Shown: piece after piece, positions 35,078 to 44,105 of the stretch
Numbering within the stretch: the stretch's first letter is position 1
Layout: the number at the start of each line of letters is the position of its first letter
Origin: CAYTTR01 sp964440805
GTDB lineage: Bacteria; Acidobacteriota; Aminicenantia; Aminicenantales; Aminicenantaceae
Assembly (NCBI GenBank): GCA_964440805.1
Contig: CAYTTR010000016.1
Span: forward strand, 1-52,444
DNA: 52,444 nucleotides
Reading direction: 5' to 3'
Position numbers and translations under genes: made by a program
Notes under the pieces: generated by a model
Databases searched by the model: none
What the model was told of the DNA's origin: nothing
What the model saw: the letters and a program-made list of their open reading frames with translations, nothing else

Positions 35078-35497
35078 TCAGGGAATGTCAAAGCCGGTAG
35101 TGGTTGATAATACCCCGCCGTGCTTGACGTTGCGAGTGCTGAGAAGACTGTCGGTAATCTTTTTTAATTTACCTGCTTTTCCTCTCAGAATAATGACCTC
35201 CAGGCAATTATGATGATCAAGGTGGATATGAGTGGTAGATATTACGGTTTCCACATGCTGGTGTTGAATCCGGTTAAGGCAATCTGAAAGTTCTCTGGCC
35301 GTGTGATCATAAACAAGGATTAAAACAGCCACTACTTCTTTTTTCGGATCTTTCCATTCTTCCTGGACCAATCGGTCTCTAATGAAATCCCTTATTGCTT
35401 CTGAGCGGTTGGAGTAGCCGCTTCTGGTCACAAAAGCATCGAGTTTGGAGAGTAGTTCTTTCTCCAGAGAGATACTGAAGCGGGTGACTTTTTCCAT
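35078..35497 (-). CDS. nikR: Nickel-responsive regulator NikR
   Basis: This 139-residue protein has an N-terminal ribbon-helix-helix (MEKVTRFSISLEKELLSKLD, then RSEAIRDFIRDRL) and a C-terminal ACT-like nickel-binding domain. The high-affinity Ni ligands align with the E. coli pattern: H79, H90, H92 and C98 (E. coli H76, H87, H89, C95). Length is normal. Nickel-loaded NikR usually represses nickel or cobalt uptake genes. The cobalamin receptor gene is divergent and about 690 nt away; no NikR operator can be confirmed in between. Transcription ends at the hairpin 35023-35058. Confidence 0.95.
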   Translation of the reverse strand: MEKVTRFSISLEKELLSKLDAFVTRSGYSNRSEAIRDFIRDRLVQEEWKDPKKEVVAVLILVYDHTARELSDCLNRIQHQHVETVISTTHIHLDHHNCLEVIILRGKAGKLKKITDSLLSTRNVKHGGVLSTTTGFDIP

Positions 35498-35691
35498 TTT
35501 TCTTATTCCCTTCCCGGAAGATAATATTCTTTTTCCTTCATGTCAATTATCTTTAAAAAAAAAGTCTATTCAGTCGATGTTTGTGGGTGGCAAGGCTGCC
35601 AAGTACATTTATCCTGAAACCGACAAATTAATTTAACAAATGAGCGAATATGCCGGGTTACATAAATATTGAAATTCTTTTCAAGATTTTC

Positions 35692-35719
35692 TTGACAGCC
35701 AAAAATATCAGTCTATAAT
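35692..35719 (+). promoter_or_regulatory. Near-consensus sigma-70 promoter P1
   Basis: TTGACA (35692-35697), a 16-nt spacer and TATAAT (35714-35719). The transcript would start near 35726 and meet a GC-rich hairpin 70 nt later, so it is either the distal btuB promoter or makes an independent short RNA. Confidence 0.7.
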
Positions 35720-35794
35720 AATTTCCTTAATGGAAGCGGAGATTCTCCTCTCCCTCCCAATACCCCCTCCTGCTTTCATGACTTCTAATAGTTA

Positions 35795-35816
35795 CCGGGC
35801 GGTTCCCCCCGCCCGG
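35795..35816 (+). terminator. GC-rich hairpin between promoters P1 and P2
   Basis: A perfect 8-bp stem ccgggcgg / ccgcccgg with loop ttcccc, followed by caactctattt. The T-run is modest, so termination may be partial. Confidence 0.5.
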
Positions 35817-35842
35817 CAACTCTATTTAAATTATCATTCTAA

Positions 35843-35871
35843 TTGACAAATAAGGAGAAGGGATTTATTAT
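35843..35871 (+). promoter_or_regulatory. Promoter P2 of cobalamin riboswitch/btuB
   Basis: TTGACA (35843-35848) and TATTAT (35866-35871) spaced 17 nt, starting transcription near 35878, just before the riboswitch aptamer. Confidence 0.7.
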
Positions 35872-35892
35872 ATCGACTTGAGCTTAGAGATA

Positions 35893-36052
35893 AGCCGGAA
35901 AGAGAATGGTTTAGGGCAAAGGGAAGCCCGTGAGAATCGGGCACAGCCCCCGCTACTGTGACCGGGGACGAGTTCCTGTCAAGGCCACTGTCCTTGTAAA
36001 AGGACGGGAAGGCAGGGAACAAGGTTGAACCGGAAGTCAGGAGACCTCCCTT
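35893..36052 (+). promoter_or_regulatory. Cobalamin (B12) riboswitch
   Basis: The conserved blocks of the AdoCbl aptamer are present in order: gggaagcccgtgagaatc, cagcccccgctactgtga, aaggccactg and the B12 box agtcaggagacc. It precedes a TonB-dependent receptor, the classic target. High cobalamin would bind the aptamer and switch off btuB. Confidence 0.95.
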
Positions 36053-36057
36053 AAGCC

Positions 36058-36094
36058 ATTCAACCCTAACTTCGGGAGGAAGGTAAGGTTGAAT
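36058..36094 (+). terminator. Expression-platform hairpin of the riboswitch
   Basis: attcaaccctaacttc pairs with gaaggtaaggttgaat across a ggga-type loop, followed by ttaaaacc. A second copy of aaggttgaa at 36021-36029 lies inside the aptamer's 3' part. It can pair with the same ttcaacc (36059-36065), giving a simple terminator/antiterminator choice. Confidence 0.55.
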
Positions 36095-36183
36095 TTAAAA
36101 CCATTTTCACCATCCCTTAATAATCCGGATTACTTTCCATTTAATCAAGTGGGGGCTGATTTTCCAGAAAGGAGGACACCCTC

Positions 36184-38148
36184 GTGATTAAAAAGTCGAT
36201 CTTTTTTATTTCTGCTTTGATTATTGCTTTTCTTTTAGCCCTGCCGGGCCAGGACACCGGCCGGGAAAGCGATGAAAAAAAAGAAGAGTCTCCAGGGATT
36301 CACTATGAAATTGTGGTTACGGCAACCAGGCTGGAAACCCCGCGCCGGGATATAGCCTCATCCATCTCGGTCATAACCGGAGAAGAGCTGGAACGTTCGC
36401 AAACGTTTTTTCTCCTGGATATGCTTCCGGAAGTATTCAGCCTGAATTCTTATCAAAGCGGCCCCAGAGGAGGGGCTGCCTCTGTATCTCTCAGGGGAGC
36501 CAATTCTGAGCATACTCTGGTAATGATAGACGGCCTGGAAATAAATGATCCTCTGTCGCCGGCCCGATCTTTTGACTTTGCTCACCTGACCACAGAAAAC
36601 ATTGAAAGAGTGGAAATTCTCCGTGGGCCCCAGAGTCCCCTTTTCGGTTCAGATGCTCTGGGAGGAGTCATCAATATTATAACTAAAAAAGGAACTGATG
36701 GAAAAAAACTTTCTTTTTCAGTCGCAGGAGGTAGCTGGAAGACACTGTCTTCAAGAGCAAGTCTGGCGGGAAGTGGAGAATTTGTTTCCTATTCTCTGGG
36801 AGTATCCGCTTTTCAAAATACCGGTCCTTCAGCAGCAAGTTCAATTTACCCAGGGAATACTGAAAAAGACGGTTACCGCAATCTCAGTCTCTCCGGCCGG
36901 CTCGACTTTCGTCTGGCCGAGAATCATAATTTAAATTTCATTATCCGTACGGTTGATAGTCAAGCCGATATCGACAATTTCGGAGGAGCTTACGGCGATG
37001 ACCCTAACCATATTCAAAAAAACAGAAGTGTTGTTTTTAAAGGGGAATGGAGGAGCCGCTGGTTTCAAAGCCGCTGGGAGCAGATATTCTCCCTTGGATT
37101 TGTTGCCCATGACCGCCGCAACACCAACCCATCTGATGAATTTCATCCTTTTGATTCCGAGGAAGGATGGTATAAGAGCAGTTTCTATAAGCTTGACTGG
37201 CAGAATAATTTTTTCCTTAGTGAATCTCATACTTTAACCGTAGGCCTTGATTGCAAGATGGAAAAGGGCGAGTCCGAGTATTCCTCCATTAGTTTAGGGG
37301 GAGTCTATGAAAGTAATTTTCCCCAGCAAACTGCTGCTATTGCAGGTATTTATATCCAAGATTATATTCTCGTCGGACGCTCAATTAATGCATCGTTGGG
37401 ATTTCGTTGGGATCATCAAAGCCGGTTTGGAAATTCGTTTACCTTCAGGCTGGCTCCGGCCTTGACCTTACCGTTAACAGAGACAAAAGTACGCTGTGTT
37501 CTCGGCAGCGGCTTCAAGGCCCCCTCGCTTTATCAACTTTACGCCCCGGCTTCTGCCTGGGGTCCGGTGGGCAATGTTCAGCTTCGTCCGGAGAAAAGCC
37601 TTTCCTGGGAAGCCGGATTGGAACAGCCGTTCTATAAAGAAAGAGTTCTCCTGGGAATAACCTACTTTAACCAGGAATATAAAGATCTGATCCAGTTTGA
37701 TTTCTTATCAGGCTATTTAAACGTTGGTCAGGCACACTCCAAGGGGTGGGAAGCTTTTCTCCAGGCAGCTCCTTTTTCTGTCCTAAATATAAAAGCCGCT
37801 TATACCCGGCTGGATGCCGAAGATAAAAATTCAGGGGAGGTCCTTCTAAGAAGACCCCAAGACCAGCTGACGGCTAAATTTCAGCTTGACCTCAATCAAT
37901 ATTTGGCGGTGAACTTGAGTCTAAGGCATATTGGCCGCCGGGAGGACCTCGATTTTGATTTCTGGCCGGCCAGAAGAGTCACTATGGATCCTTTCACTAT
38001 AATCAACCTTTCAACTACAGCTCAATTTCTGCCCGGCCTGGAATTCTTTTTGCGCTTGGAGAATCTGCTTGATGAAAAATACGAACTCATTAAAGGTTAC
38101 GGGACTTACGGTTTTTCTGCCTTTGCCGGCTTTACAGTCCGCCTTTAA
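36184..38148 (+). CDS. btuB: TonB-dependent outer-membrane cobalamin receptor (BtuB-like)
   Basis: This 654-residue protein starts at GTG 36184, 7 nt after AAGGAGG. A signal peptide (residues about 1-20) precedes a TonB box (EIVVTATR) and a plug domain of about 110 residues (RRDIASSISVITGEELE through GSDALGGVINIITKKG). The beta-barrel ends YGFSAFAGFTVRL, with a C-terminal hydrophobic residue as usual. The riboswitch upstream argues for corrinoid as the substrate. The ABC transporter partners (btuCDF) are not in this window. The 3' end overlaps the convergent PP-loop gene by 4 bases. Confidence 0.92.
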   Translation: MIKKSIFFISALIIAFLLALPGQDTGRESDEKKEESPGIHYEIVVTATRLETPRRDIASSISVITGEELERSQTFFLLDMLPEVFSLNSYQSGPRGGAASVSLRGANSEHTLVMIDGLEINDPLSPARSFDFAHLTTENIERVEILRGPQSPLFGSDALGGVINIITKKGTDGKKLSFSVAGGSWKTLSSRASLAGSGEFVSYSLGVSAFQNTGPSAASSIYPGNTEKDGYRNLSLSGRLDFRLAENHNLNFIIRTVDSQADIDNFGGAYGDDPNHIQKNRSVVFKGEWRSRWFQSRWEQIFSLGFVAHDRRNTNPSDEFHPFDSEEGWYKSSFYKLDWQNNFFLSESHTLTVGLDCKMEKGESEYSSISLGGVYESNFPQQTAAIAGIYIQDYILVGRSINASLGFRWDHQSRFGNSFTFRLAPALTLPLTETKVRCVLGSGFKAPSLYQLYAPASAWGPVGNVQLRPEKSLSWEAGLEQPFYKERVLLGITYFNQEYKDLIQFDFLSGYLNVGQAHSKGWEAFLQAAPFSVLNIKAAYTRLDAEDKNSGEVLLRRPQDQLTAKFQLDLNQYLAVNLSLRHIGRREDLDFDFWPARRVTMDPFTIINLSTTAQFLPGLEFFLRLENLLDEKYELIKGYGTYGFSAFAGFTVRL

Positions 38149-39218
38149 CCGGACGGTTCATCGATAACACAGTAAGACGGAGCCGATGCTGTCTCTCTTG
38201 ATTCTTTGAAAAATTTTTCCCACTCATCATGACGTAGGTTAAGCTGGCGGTCTCTGTTTTCGGTTTTGATAAAAACTTCAGCTTCTGGGTCAGACCTTGC
38301 CTGGCTGTAACGCACGGTTAATAGAGCCGCATGCCTGAGAACAGCTTCTCCTCTCTTATTATTCAATGACCTGATTAAAGTTGTTGGCCCCGGCTTGTTT
38401 TCTGTGGATATTTGGACATCTGTGGTCAGCCTGTACTTTTTCAAGTTTTCGTTTTCTTCTTTTGTTCTTCCCACTATTATCCAGTGATTTTTAAAAAAGA
38501 AATGCCGTCCTAATTTTAACAAGCAGATATCTTCCAACCGCAGCTTCCCTCTCCATTCCATAAGTTTTTTCAGCCGGTTGGAAAAACCGGGATCAGTCAG
38601 AAGGCAGCCGCCGGAGGGAGTAGGATAGTCTTTTAAGCCGTAAGTGGAAGCCAGGTCAAGTTGGCGCTTCCGGGAGCGGCCTTTAATGTCTAAAAGTTTC
38701 TGTCTGTCTACCAGCCCTTTCTTTTCAACCTCAGTTTCCGGAAGGAGCTTCGCGGAAAGAGGCCGAAGAAGCAGTCCTTCCATACCTGATTCCTTCTCCA
38801 CGAGCCGGAGGGCCTTGAAGTTCTGGGATTTAGGCCGTTCTCCCAGTACCTCTCCCGTAGCCACAAAATCCGCTTCATAGTGGGACAAAAGACTTCCTGC
38901 CTGCCTGACCATTAAAGCATGACAATCCAGGCAGGGATTCATGTTTTTCCCATAGCCATGCTGGGGATTTTTAATAACTTCGATCTCTTCCTTGGTGATA
39001 TCCGCAACCAGAAGCGGCCAATCTTGTTTCCTGGCTGCTTCCTCGGCCTTGTCAGCCGAGAAAAAAGGACTTTCGAAACTGAGAGGCAGGATATCAATTC
39101 CTTGTTGTTGTAAAAGCAGGCCGGCCAGAATTGAATCCAACCCTCCGGATAAAAGCAGAATTGCCCTGAGAACGTCTTCTTTTTTCGGCTTCGGAGAAAT
39201 GGGCTGTCTGAGTTTCAT
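38145..39218 (-). CDS. PP-loop thiouridylase-like protein (ThiI/MnmA-type), NFACT-R-like C-terminus
   Basis: This 357-residue protein has an adenylating PP-loop SGGLDS (residues about 24-29), then NPCLDCHALM and VATGEVLGERPKSQN, which match the core of tRNA thiolation enzymes. A second Cys is in SGGCLLTDPGF. Residues about 225-350 resemble the NFACT-R-type RNA-binding extension of a subgroup often annotated as tRNA 2- or 4-thiouridine synthase. It should activate a tRNA uridine with ATP for sulfur insertion. Position and base modified are not known. It is convergent with btuB. Confidence 0.78.
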   Translation of the reverse strand: MKLRQPISPKPKKEDVLRAILLLSGGLDSILAGLLLQQQGIDILPLSFESPFFSADKAEEAARKQDWPLLVADITKEEIEVIKNPQHGYGKNMNPCLDCHALMVRQAGSLLSHYEADFVATGEVLGERPKSQNFKALRLVEKESGMEGLLLRPLSAKLLPETEVEKKGLVDRQKLLDIKGRSRKRQLDLASTYGLKDYPTPSGGCLLTDPGFSNRLKKLMEWRGKLRLEDICLLKLGRHFFFKNHWIIVGRTKEENENLKKYRLTTDVQISTENKPGPTTLIRSLNNKRGEAVLRHAALLTVRYSQARSDPEAEVFIKTENRDRQLNLRHDEWEKFFKESRETASAPSYCVIDEPSG

Positions 39219-39237
39219 TGTTATTATTCCAGCTTTT

Positions 39238-39273
39238 TTTATTCAGTCTATTCAGTTAAGTCAATCCGTTCTT
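39238..39273 (+). repeat. Short 9-nt array, TCTATTCAG type
   Basis: tttattcag and tctattcag are clear units; ttaagtcaa and tccgttctt continue the register in degenerate form. It lies upstream of the PP-loop gene. Confidence 0.5.
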
Positions 39274-39342
39274 TGAGTTTAAATTTTGCCGGACGAGCAA
39301 CAGGTGGCGGTCTTTTTTTTTCGGCTCAGGTGTTTTCTGCTT

Positions 39343-40884
39343 CTAACTTTTGGGGAGGCCTGCGGTTTTGAAAAATTCGCTTGCCGGTGCGATTTTCACT
39401 TTTTCCGGTTTTACATCAAGAGGAAAGCTCTGAATAATTAAGTCTTCTTCCAGGATTTCCGGCGGCATGTTGGGATTGGCATAGGTAATGGGAGAAGGGG
39501 TATTGGCTACCAAGGCCTCTTTGAGACTCTGAGCATCCTGAGTAATAAGAGCAATGTAGAGGTTCTCCCAATTCAGGTATTTCCGGATGGCTTGGTTTAC
39601 TTGCTGATGAGTGATTTTGGTCAGTCTTTTCTGGACTTCAGACAGAAAATCATCATAGCCGTAGTAATGGGAATCCATTTGCCAGCCCAGGCGTTCTCCC
39701 AGAGTCTGGGCATAAAGCCTGGTATAATTTAACAGGTATTGCCTGGTGAGTTCGAAGCGTTCTTCAGGAATTCCCTCTTCTATTAGATTTTTGAGTTCCC
39801 GTATGGCCTGACGGAGGACGAAGTGGCGGTTGGAATTGGATAGGGGACGAATCCAGATGGAGAAGTACTGCTGCTGGCGGCAGTAATTTGTTGCCGGGAA
39901 TTTATCTCGTCCCTGGATAAAGTGTTCAATATAAGCGTAATCTCCATAGTTCTGGCCTCGTTCTTCGCGTATTTTCTGGAAAAGGAGCGATAAATGTTGA
40001 CGGTGTTCACCGAAGTGGGCTCCGGCGATCCAGAGAGCAAAAAAATCATCGTCGGCCCTGGTAAAGTCAATGGGAAAACCCATGGAAATGGCGGTAGCCG
40101 GGGTGTTCTTTTCGGCTATCGTGAATTCCAGGCCTTCCGGTTTTTTGGGTTCAGGCAGCATCAGTTGAGGAGTTTTATCCTGGGGGAGAACAGAAAAATC
40201 AGAGGTCACTTTAGCCGGAAAATCCGATGGATAACCTCCTGCCGGTCCAATAACAATATTACCTTGGGTAAAGTGGTTCTTGTAGAAATTTTTTACATCC
40301 TCAAGGGTTAATTTTTTAACACTCTCCACCGTGCCGGCATCATGATGACCATAAGGATGAGCCTGATAAAGCATTAAGTTAAGGATTTCCTTGCCGAATT
40401 GTTCATCCATGTTGCTGACTAAGGTTTTTTCCAGAAAATTAAGCTGATTGGTTTTAAGGCGGATGAAGTCTTCTTCCCGGAAACCGGGATTAAGCAGCAT
40501 ATCTTTTAAAATGGAATAGTACTTTTCCAGATTGTCGATATGGATGGTGCCGCTGAAAACAGACATTTCCTTGTCAACATTTACTCTTACCGAAGCTGCC
40601 ATAGGATAGAATTTCTTGTTAATCTCCTTGTAAGTCATGGATTTACTGCCTCCGTCGGCCAGCATGGAAAAAGTCAACTGGGCCAGCCCTTCCTTTCCTA
40701 TGGGATCATGAGCAGAGCCGACGTGAGTAAGGATACGGAAGGAGACAAAAGGATTCCCTTCAACCGGAAGCAGCTCTGTTTGAAGGCGGGGAGTCTCTTT
40801 TTTGGCACAGGAGAGGTTTATTAAAATTGTGCTTAAGGTGAAAATTCCCAATATTAACATTAAATTTTGCCTGTTTTTTTTCAT
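39343..40884 (-). CDS. M16-family protein, non-catalytic partner (lipoprotein)
   Basis: This 513-residue lipoprotein-type protein (hydrophobic leader ending INLSC, Cys26) has two M16 repeats but lacks the HxxEH zinc motif. The equivalent place reads EGLAQLTFSMLADGG. Such inactive subunits pair with an active M16 peptidase to form the clamshell protease, and the active partner is encoded just upstream with a 4-nt overlap (ATGA at 40881-40884). The protein would sit at the outer face of a membrane and help bind peptides. Confidence 0.85.
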   Translation of the reverse strand: MKKNRQNLMLILGIFTLSTILINLSCAKKETPRLQTELLPVEGNPFVSFRILTHVGSAHDPIGKEGLAQLTFSMLADGGSKSMTYKEINKKFYPMAASVRVNVDKEMSVFSGTIHIDNLEKYYSILKDMLLNPGFREEDFIRLKTNQLNFLEKTLVSNMDEQFGKEILNLMLYQAHPYGHHDAGTVESVKKLTLEDVKNFYKNHFTQGNIVIGPAGGYPSDFPAKVTSDFSVLPQDKTPQLMLPEPKKPEGLEFTIAEKNTPATAISMGFPIDFTRADDDFFALWIAGAHFGEHRQHLSLLFQKIREERGQNYGDYAYIEHFIQGRDKFPATNYCRQQQYFSIWIRPLSNSNRHFVLRQAIRELKNLIEEGIPEERFELTRQYLLNYTRLYAQTLGERLGWQMDSHYYGYDDFLSEVQKRLTKITHQQVNQAIRKYLNWENLYIALITQDAQSLKEALVANTPSPITYANPNMPPEILEEDLIIQSFPLDVKPEKVKIAPASEFFKTAGLPKS

Positions 40885-42218
40885 TTTCCTTCCCCTCCAC
40901 TTAGAGTTACTACAGTGCTGTTTTCTTTACGGAAATATTTCTGAGCCGTTTTCTGGATATCCTCTGGAGTGACCTGGGCATAGAGTTCAAAGAGCCGGTT
41001 GATCGTATCCGGGTCAGTGGCCAGGTTTATATAAAATGCCAGGATCCCGGCCACCCCGTCTGTTGTCTCTAAAAAACGGGCAAAAGAATATTTAAGGTTG
41101 GATTTGACATCCTTCAATACATCTTCAGCCACCGGCTCTCCCTTGGCTTTTTCCAGCTCCTCGAAAATAGCTTCTTCCACATAAGAGATATCTTTTTCAT
41201 TTTTAATAACTGAGTTAAATATCAGCAAATAAGGATCTCTCCGGTCAGGGAAACTGGCATTAAGAGACAAACATTTTTGTTCTTCTATAACTAAGCGTTG
41301 ATAAAGGGAAGAAGAGGATGAGAAATAGATTTCAGCCAGAAGGTCGAGGGCAGCTTTATCGATTTCTGTATCTGAGTAGGCTGGGCCGTGAAAACCTATG
41401 GCCAGGCGCGGTAATGTACTGGAAGGCCAGTCGTAGTGAGCCCTTTTCTGTTTGGTCTGAGGAGGTTCCTCCGGTGTGGCTAAATTATAACCGGATTTTT
41501 CCCAGGAGCCGTAATATTCCCGGACGTATTTCATTAACTGGTCGTGTTCAAAGTCTCCGGCAACCAATAGGATGGAGTTATCGGGTGCATAGAATCTTTT
41601 TTTGTAGATCTGACTGTACTCAAACTGATTAGGCATATCCTTGATATCTTCTAAGTAGCCGAGGGTGGTGTGCTTATAGGAATGTTTTTCGAAAGCGGTA
41701 TCTCTGAGAAGCTCGAAGAGCCTGCGGTTTGGATTGGAGGCGCTGGCATAGTATTCACCTTCGATGACCGACGCTTCTGTTTTTAACATCTCTTCATCGT
41801 AGTAGAGGTTAATAAATCGATCCGCTTCAACCCGGACGACATCCTCCAGGTTTTCTTTGCCGGCAAAAACAACAAAGTAGCAGGTGTAGTCATCCGTGGT
41901 GTAACCATTGGTTCCGGCTCCCAGTTTGGTGAGAAAGTTGTCGTAAGCCTCCCGAGGCGTGTTTTTGGTGCCTTTGAACATCATGTGTTCGAAAAAGTGA
42001 GCGAAACCGGATTTTCCCGGTTCTATTTCATTCCTGGAGCCGGAGCGAACTATGATGTAGTAAGAAATGAGGTGGGGATTCTGCAGAGGAATGGAGATTA
42101 CTTTTAATCCGTTTTCCAATTCTTCCATATGGTAGTCAAAGGGAAAAACTTCAGTAGACAGGAGCGCTGCCGGAGTGCCGAGAAGAAGGAAACATAAGAT
42201 GGTGGAAATTCCTTTCAT
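40881..42218 (-). CDS. M16-family zinc peptidase, catalytic subunit
   Basis: This 445-residue exported peptidase has a signal peptide at residues 1-21 and the inverted zinc motif H74-F-F-E77-H78 in GFAHFFEHMMFKGT. The distal acidic region (NLEDVVRVEADRF, then EASVIEGEY) supplies the third ligand. ATG 42218 is chosen because AAGGAG lies 9 nt upstream and the signal peptide begins there; a longer open frame to 42275 adds a non-family tail. It forms a heterodimer with the inactive partner downstream. It probably degrades peptides in the periplasm. Confidence 0.9.
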   Translation of the reverse strand: MKGISTILCFLLLGTPAALLSTEVFPFDYHMEELENGLKVISIPLQNPHLISYYIIVRSGSRNEIEPGKSGFAHFFEHMMFKGTKNTPREAYDNFLTKLGAGTNGYTTDDYTCYFVVFAGKENLEDVVRVEADRFINLYYDEEMLKTEASVIEGEYYASASNPNRRLFELLRDTAFEKHSYKHTTLGYLEDIKDMPNQFEYSQIYKKRFYAPDNSILLVAGDFEHDQLMKYVREYYGSWEKSGYNLATPEEPPQTKQKRAHYDWPSSTLPRLAIGFHGPAYSDTEIDKAALDLLAEIYFSSSSSLYQRLVIEEQKCLSLNASFPDRRDPYLLIFNSVIKNEKDISYVEEAIFEELEKAKGEPVAEDVLKDVKSNLKYSFARFLETTDGVAGILAFYINLATDPDTINRLFELYAQVTPEDIQKTAQKYFRKENSTVVTLSGGEGK

Positions 42219-42353
42219 GAGCACTTTCTCCTTAGATGAAGTAAAATCGATAAGATTCAATATTATATATATCAAAAAAGGGATGAAAATGCGAGAGAAG
42301 CTTAACCGAAAATAATTGGCAAGAGAGCATCAGGCGTACCCTCCGCTTGACTT

Positions 42354-42800
42354 CTACGTTTTTTCCAGCCAGCCGAATTCAGCCTCAGGTTTGATGTCGC
42401 GGGGAGTGTAAGGTTTTATATCCAGAATGGGGCTTCCTTCTAGAGCATCAATGCCCAATACTTCCAGAATACGGCCTCGGCGCTTTATCAGGCGGAGGAT
42501 AGTTAGACCAATGGGATTGGGCCGGTGAGGACTGCGGGTTGCGAAAATGCCCCGTTCTTTTCCATCATGAGGAGGATGGGCCACAAGCGAGCTTCTTTCA
42601 GCCAGATGAAAAGAGAAAATTACAATCAGGTGAGAGTAGCCGTCGATATCCCGCAGACCTTCTTCAAATTCAGGGAAAATTTCCAGGGTTCCTCTGACCG
42701 AAGAAAACCCCTCCGGTTTAAGATGACGTTCCCGTGATATGTCTTCCATGGATTTAAAAGGAGAATGGATGACTCCGATTGGTTTAAATTTAATTTCCAT
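42354..42800 (-). CDS. trmO: tRNA m6t6A37 methyltransferase TrmO (TsaA/YaeB family)
   Basis: This roughly 149-residue beta-barrel protein has family blocks FKPIGVIHSPFKSMEDIS at the start and ATRSPHRPNPIGLTILRL in the middle. It ends with LDIKPYTPRDIKPEAEFGW. TrmO uses S-adenosylmethionine to N6-methylate threonylcarbamoyl-adenosine 37 in tRNA-Thr. ATG 42800 (MEIKFKPIG) is preferred to 42818 because the family starts there. Single gene, no clear operon partner. Confidence 0.88.
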   Translation of the reverse strand: MEIKFKPIGVIHSPFKSMEDISRERHLKPEGFSSVRGTLEIFPEFEEGLRDIDGYSHLIVIFSFHLAERSSLVAHPPHDGKERGIFATRSPHRPNPIGLTILRLIKRRGRILEVLGIDALEGSPILDIKPYTPRDIKPEAEFGWLEKT

Positions 42801-42890
42801 AAACAATCTCTTTTTCAATCAGTATTTCAGGTTATTTTGCACTTGAAAACAAAGGGTTCCATGGCTTTAATTTGAAAATAACAAAAAAAG

Positions 42891-42926
42891 TCTATTCTGT
42901 CTATTCTGTCTGTTTAGATTATCTCG
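42891..42926 (+). repeat. 9-nt tandem array, TCTATTCTG type, 4 units
   Basis: tctattctg, tctattctg, tctgtttag and attatctcg in register, followed by looser pieces such as aaaccagatgaacggg up to about 42975. It lies between trmO and ilvE. Confidence 0.75.
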
Positions 42927-43066
42927 ATCATCTTTTTCAGACCAAGCAAACCAGATGAACGGGATAAACGAGAAAAATGAGGGGGAAGAGCACCCGGCAT
43001 CGGCAGTAACGACAAATGATGGTTTCATTTGTCGGGGAGGACAAGACCGCCATATATTATAATTTT

Positions 43067-44032
43067 TTACTCATTAACAAAGGTCAGCCATTTATGATAT
43101 TTGGAAATTTCGCCTGAAACAATCTTTTTATAAGTCTCACGCAGTTTTTTAGTAATTTCACCGGCTTTGCCTGTATTGAGGGTATATTCTTTTTCGGGTT
43201 CATTTTTGCGGGAAGCGTCGGTCACTTTGATAATAGGAGTTACTTCAACTGCGGTTCCACAGAAAAAGGCTTCGTCTGCTTCAAAAAATTCCTCTTTTGT
43301 AATTGGTCCCACCTCGGTTTTATAACCCAGGTCCCTGGCGATTTCAAGAAGGCTGGTCCGGGTGATTCCTTCCAGAATGGACTCGGAGTTATCGTTTGTT
43401 TTAAGAACATTGTTTTTGATAACAAAAATATTTTCTCCAGGACCTTCGGCTATATTTCCTTCCAGATTCAGAAAGACCGCTTCATCAAATCCCTGCTCTC
43501 TGGCCTGCATCCCGGTTATGGCCGACTGGACATAGATTCCTCCCAGCTTGGCCCTCATGTCTATCTGGGAATGATGGACTCTTTTCCAGGGAACAATCAA
43601 GACATGAACTCCTGTTTCAGCTTTTTTTCCCAGATAAGCGCCCCACTCCCAGGCTGCCACATTGAGCTCCACCGGGCAGTGCTTAGGTACCAGTCCCAAG
43701 TTGCCGTAGGAGTAAAAAAGAAGAGGCCGGATATAAGCTGATTCTAAGCCGTTTTCTTTAATTATGTCTTTTACAATTTGGGTTATTTCTTGTTTGGAAT
43801 AGGGAACTTTCATTTGCTGAACCTTAGCCGATAAAAAAAAGCGGTCAACGTGTTCAGGCAGCCTGAAGACAGCCGGCCCGCGGGACGTTTTATAGGCTCT
43901 TATGCCTTCAAAGACTGAGGTGCCGTAATGGAGAGCGTGGGTCATGGGGTGGATGGTCGGTTCTTCCCAGTTGTAGAATTTCCCGCTTTGCCAGAATTTT
44001 TTGGCTTTTGGAAAATGGTTATTACTAAACAT
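43067..44032 (-). CDS. ilvE: Branched-chain amino acid aminotransferase
   Basis: This 321-residue class IV (fold type IV) PLP enzyme transfers the amino group between branched-chain amino acids and 2-oxoglutarate. The Schiff-base lysine is K162 in RAKLGGIYVQS. Other family blocks are HALHYGTSVFEGIRAY near the N-terminus, EGPGENIFVI, and the cofactor-binding TRTSLLEIARDLGY and FFCGTAVEVTPI. Length is normal. AAGGAG lies just before the ATG. A D-amino-acid or ADC-lyase function is unlikely given the substrate-loop sequence. Confidence 0.95.
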   Translation of the reverse strand: MFSNNHFPKAKKFWQSGKFYNWEEPTIHPMTHALHYGTSVFEGIRAYKTSRGPAVFRLPEHVDRFFLSAKVQQMKVPYSKQEITQIVKDIIKENGLESAYIRPLLFYSYGNLGLVPKHCPVELNVAAWEWGAYLGKKAETGVHVLIVPWKRVHHSQIDMRAKLGGIYVQSAITGMQAREQGFDEAVFLNLEGNIAEGPGENIFVIKNNVLKTNDNSESILEGITRTSLLEIARDLGYKTEVGPITKEEFFEADEAFFCGTAVEVTPIIKVTDASRKNEPEKEYTLNTGKAGEITKKLRETYKKIVSGEISKYHKWLTFVNE

Positions 44033-44105
44033 AACTACTCCTTATGCTGATCTTTTGGGGAAAAAATAAGTTACCATAATACAAATTAAATGAAAAGCTT
44101 CTTTT

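Noticed and set aside
35724..35840. Possible 38-codon ORF inside the short unit upstream of the riboswitch
   Set aside because: ATG lies almost at the predicted transcript start without a ribosome site and reads through the hairpin; more likely non-coding.
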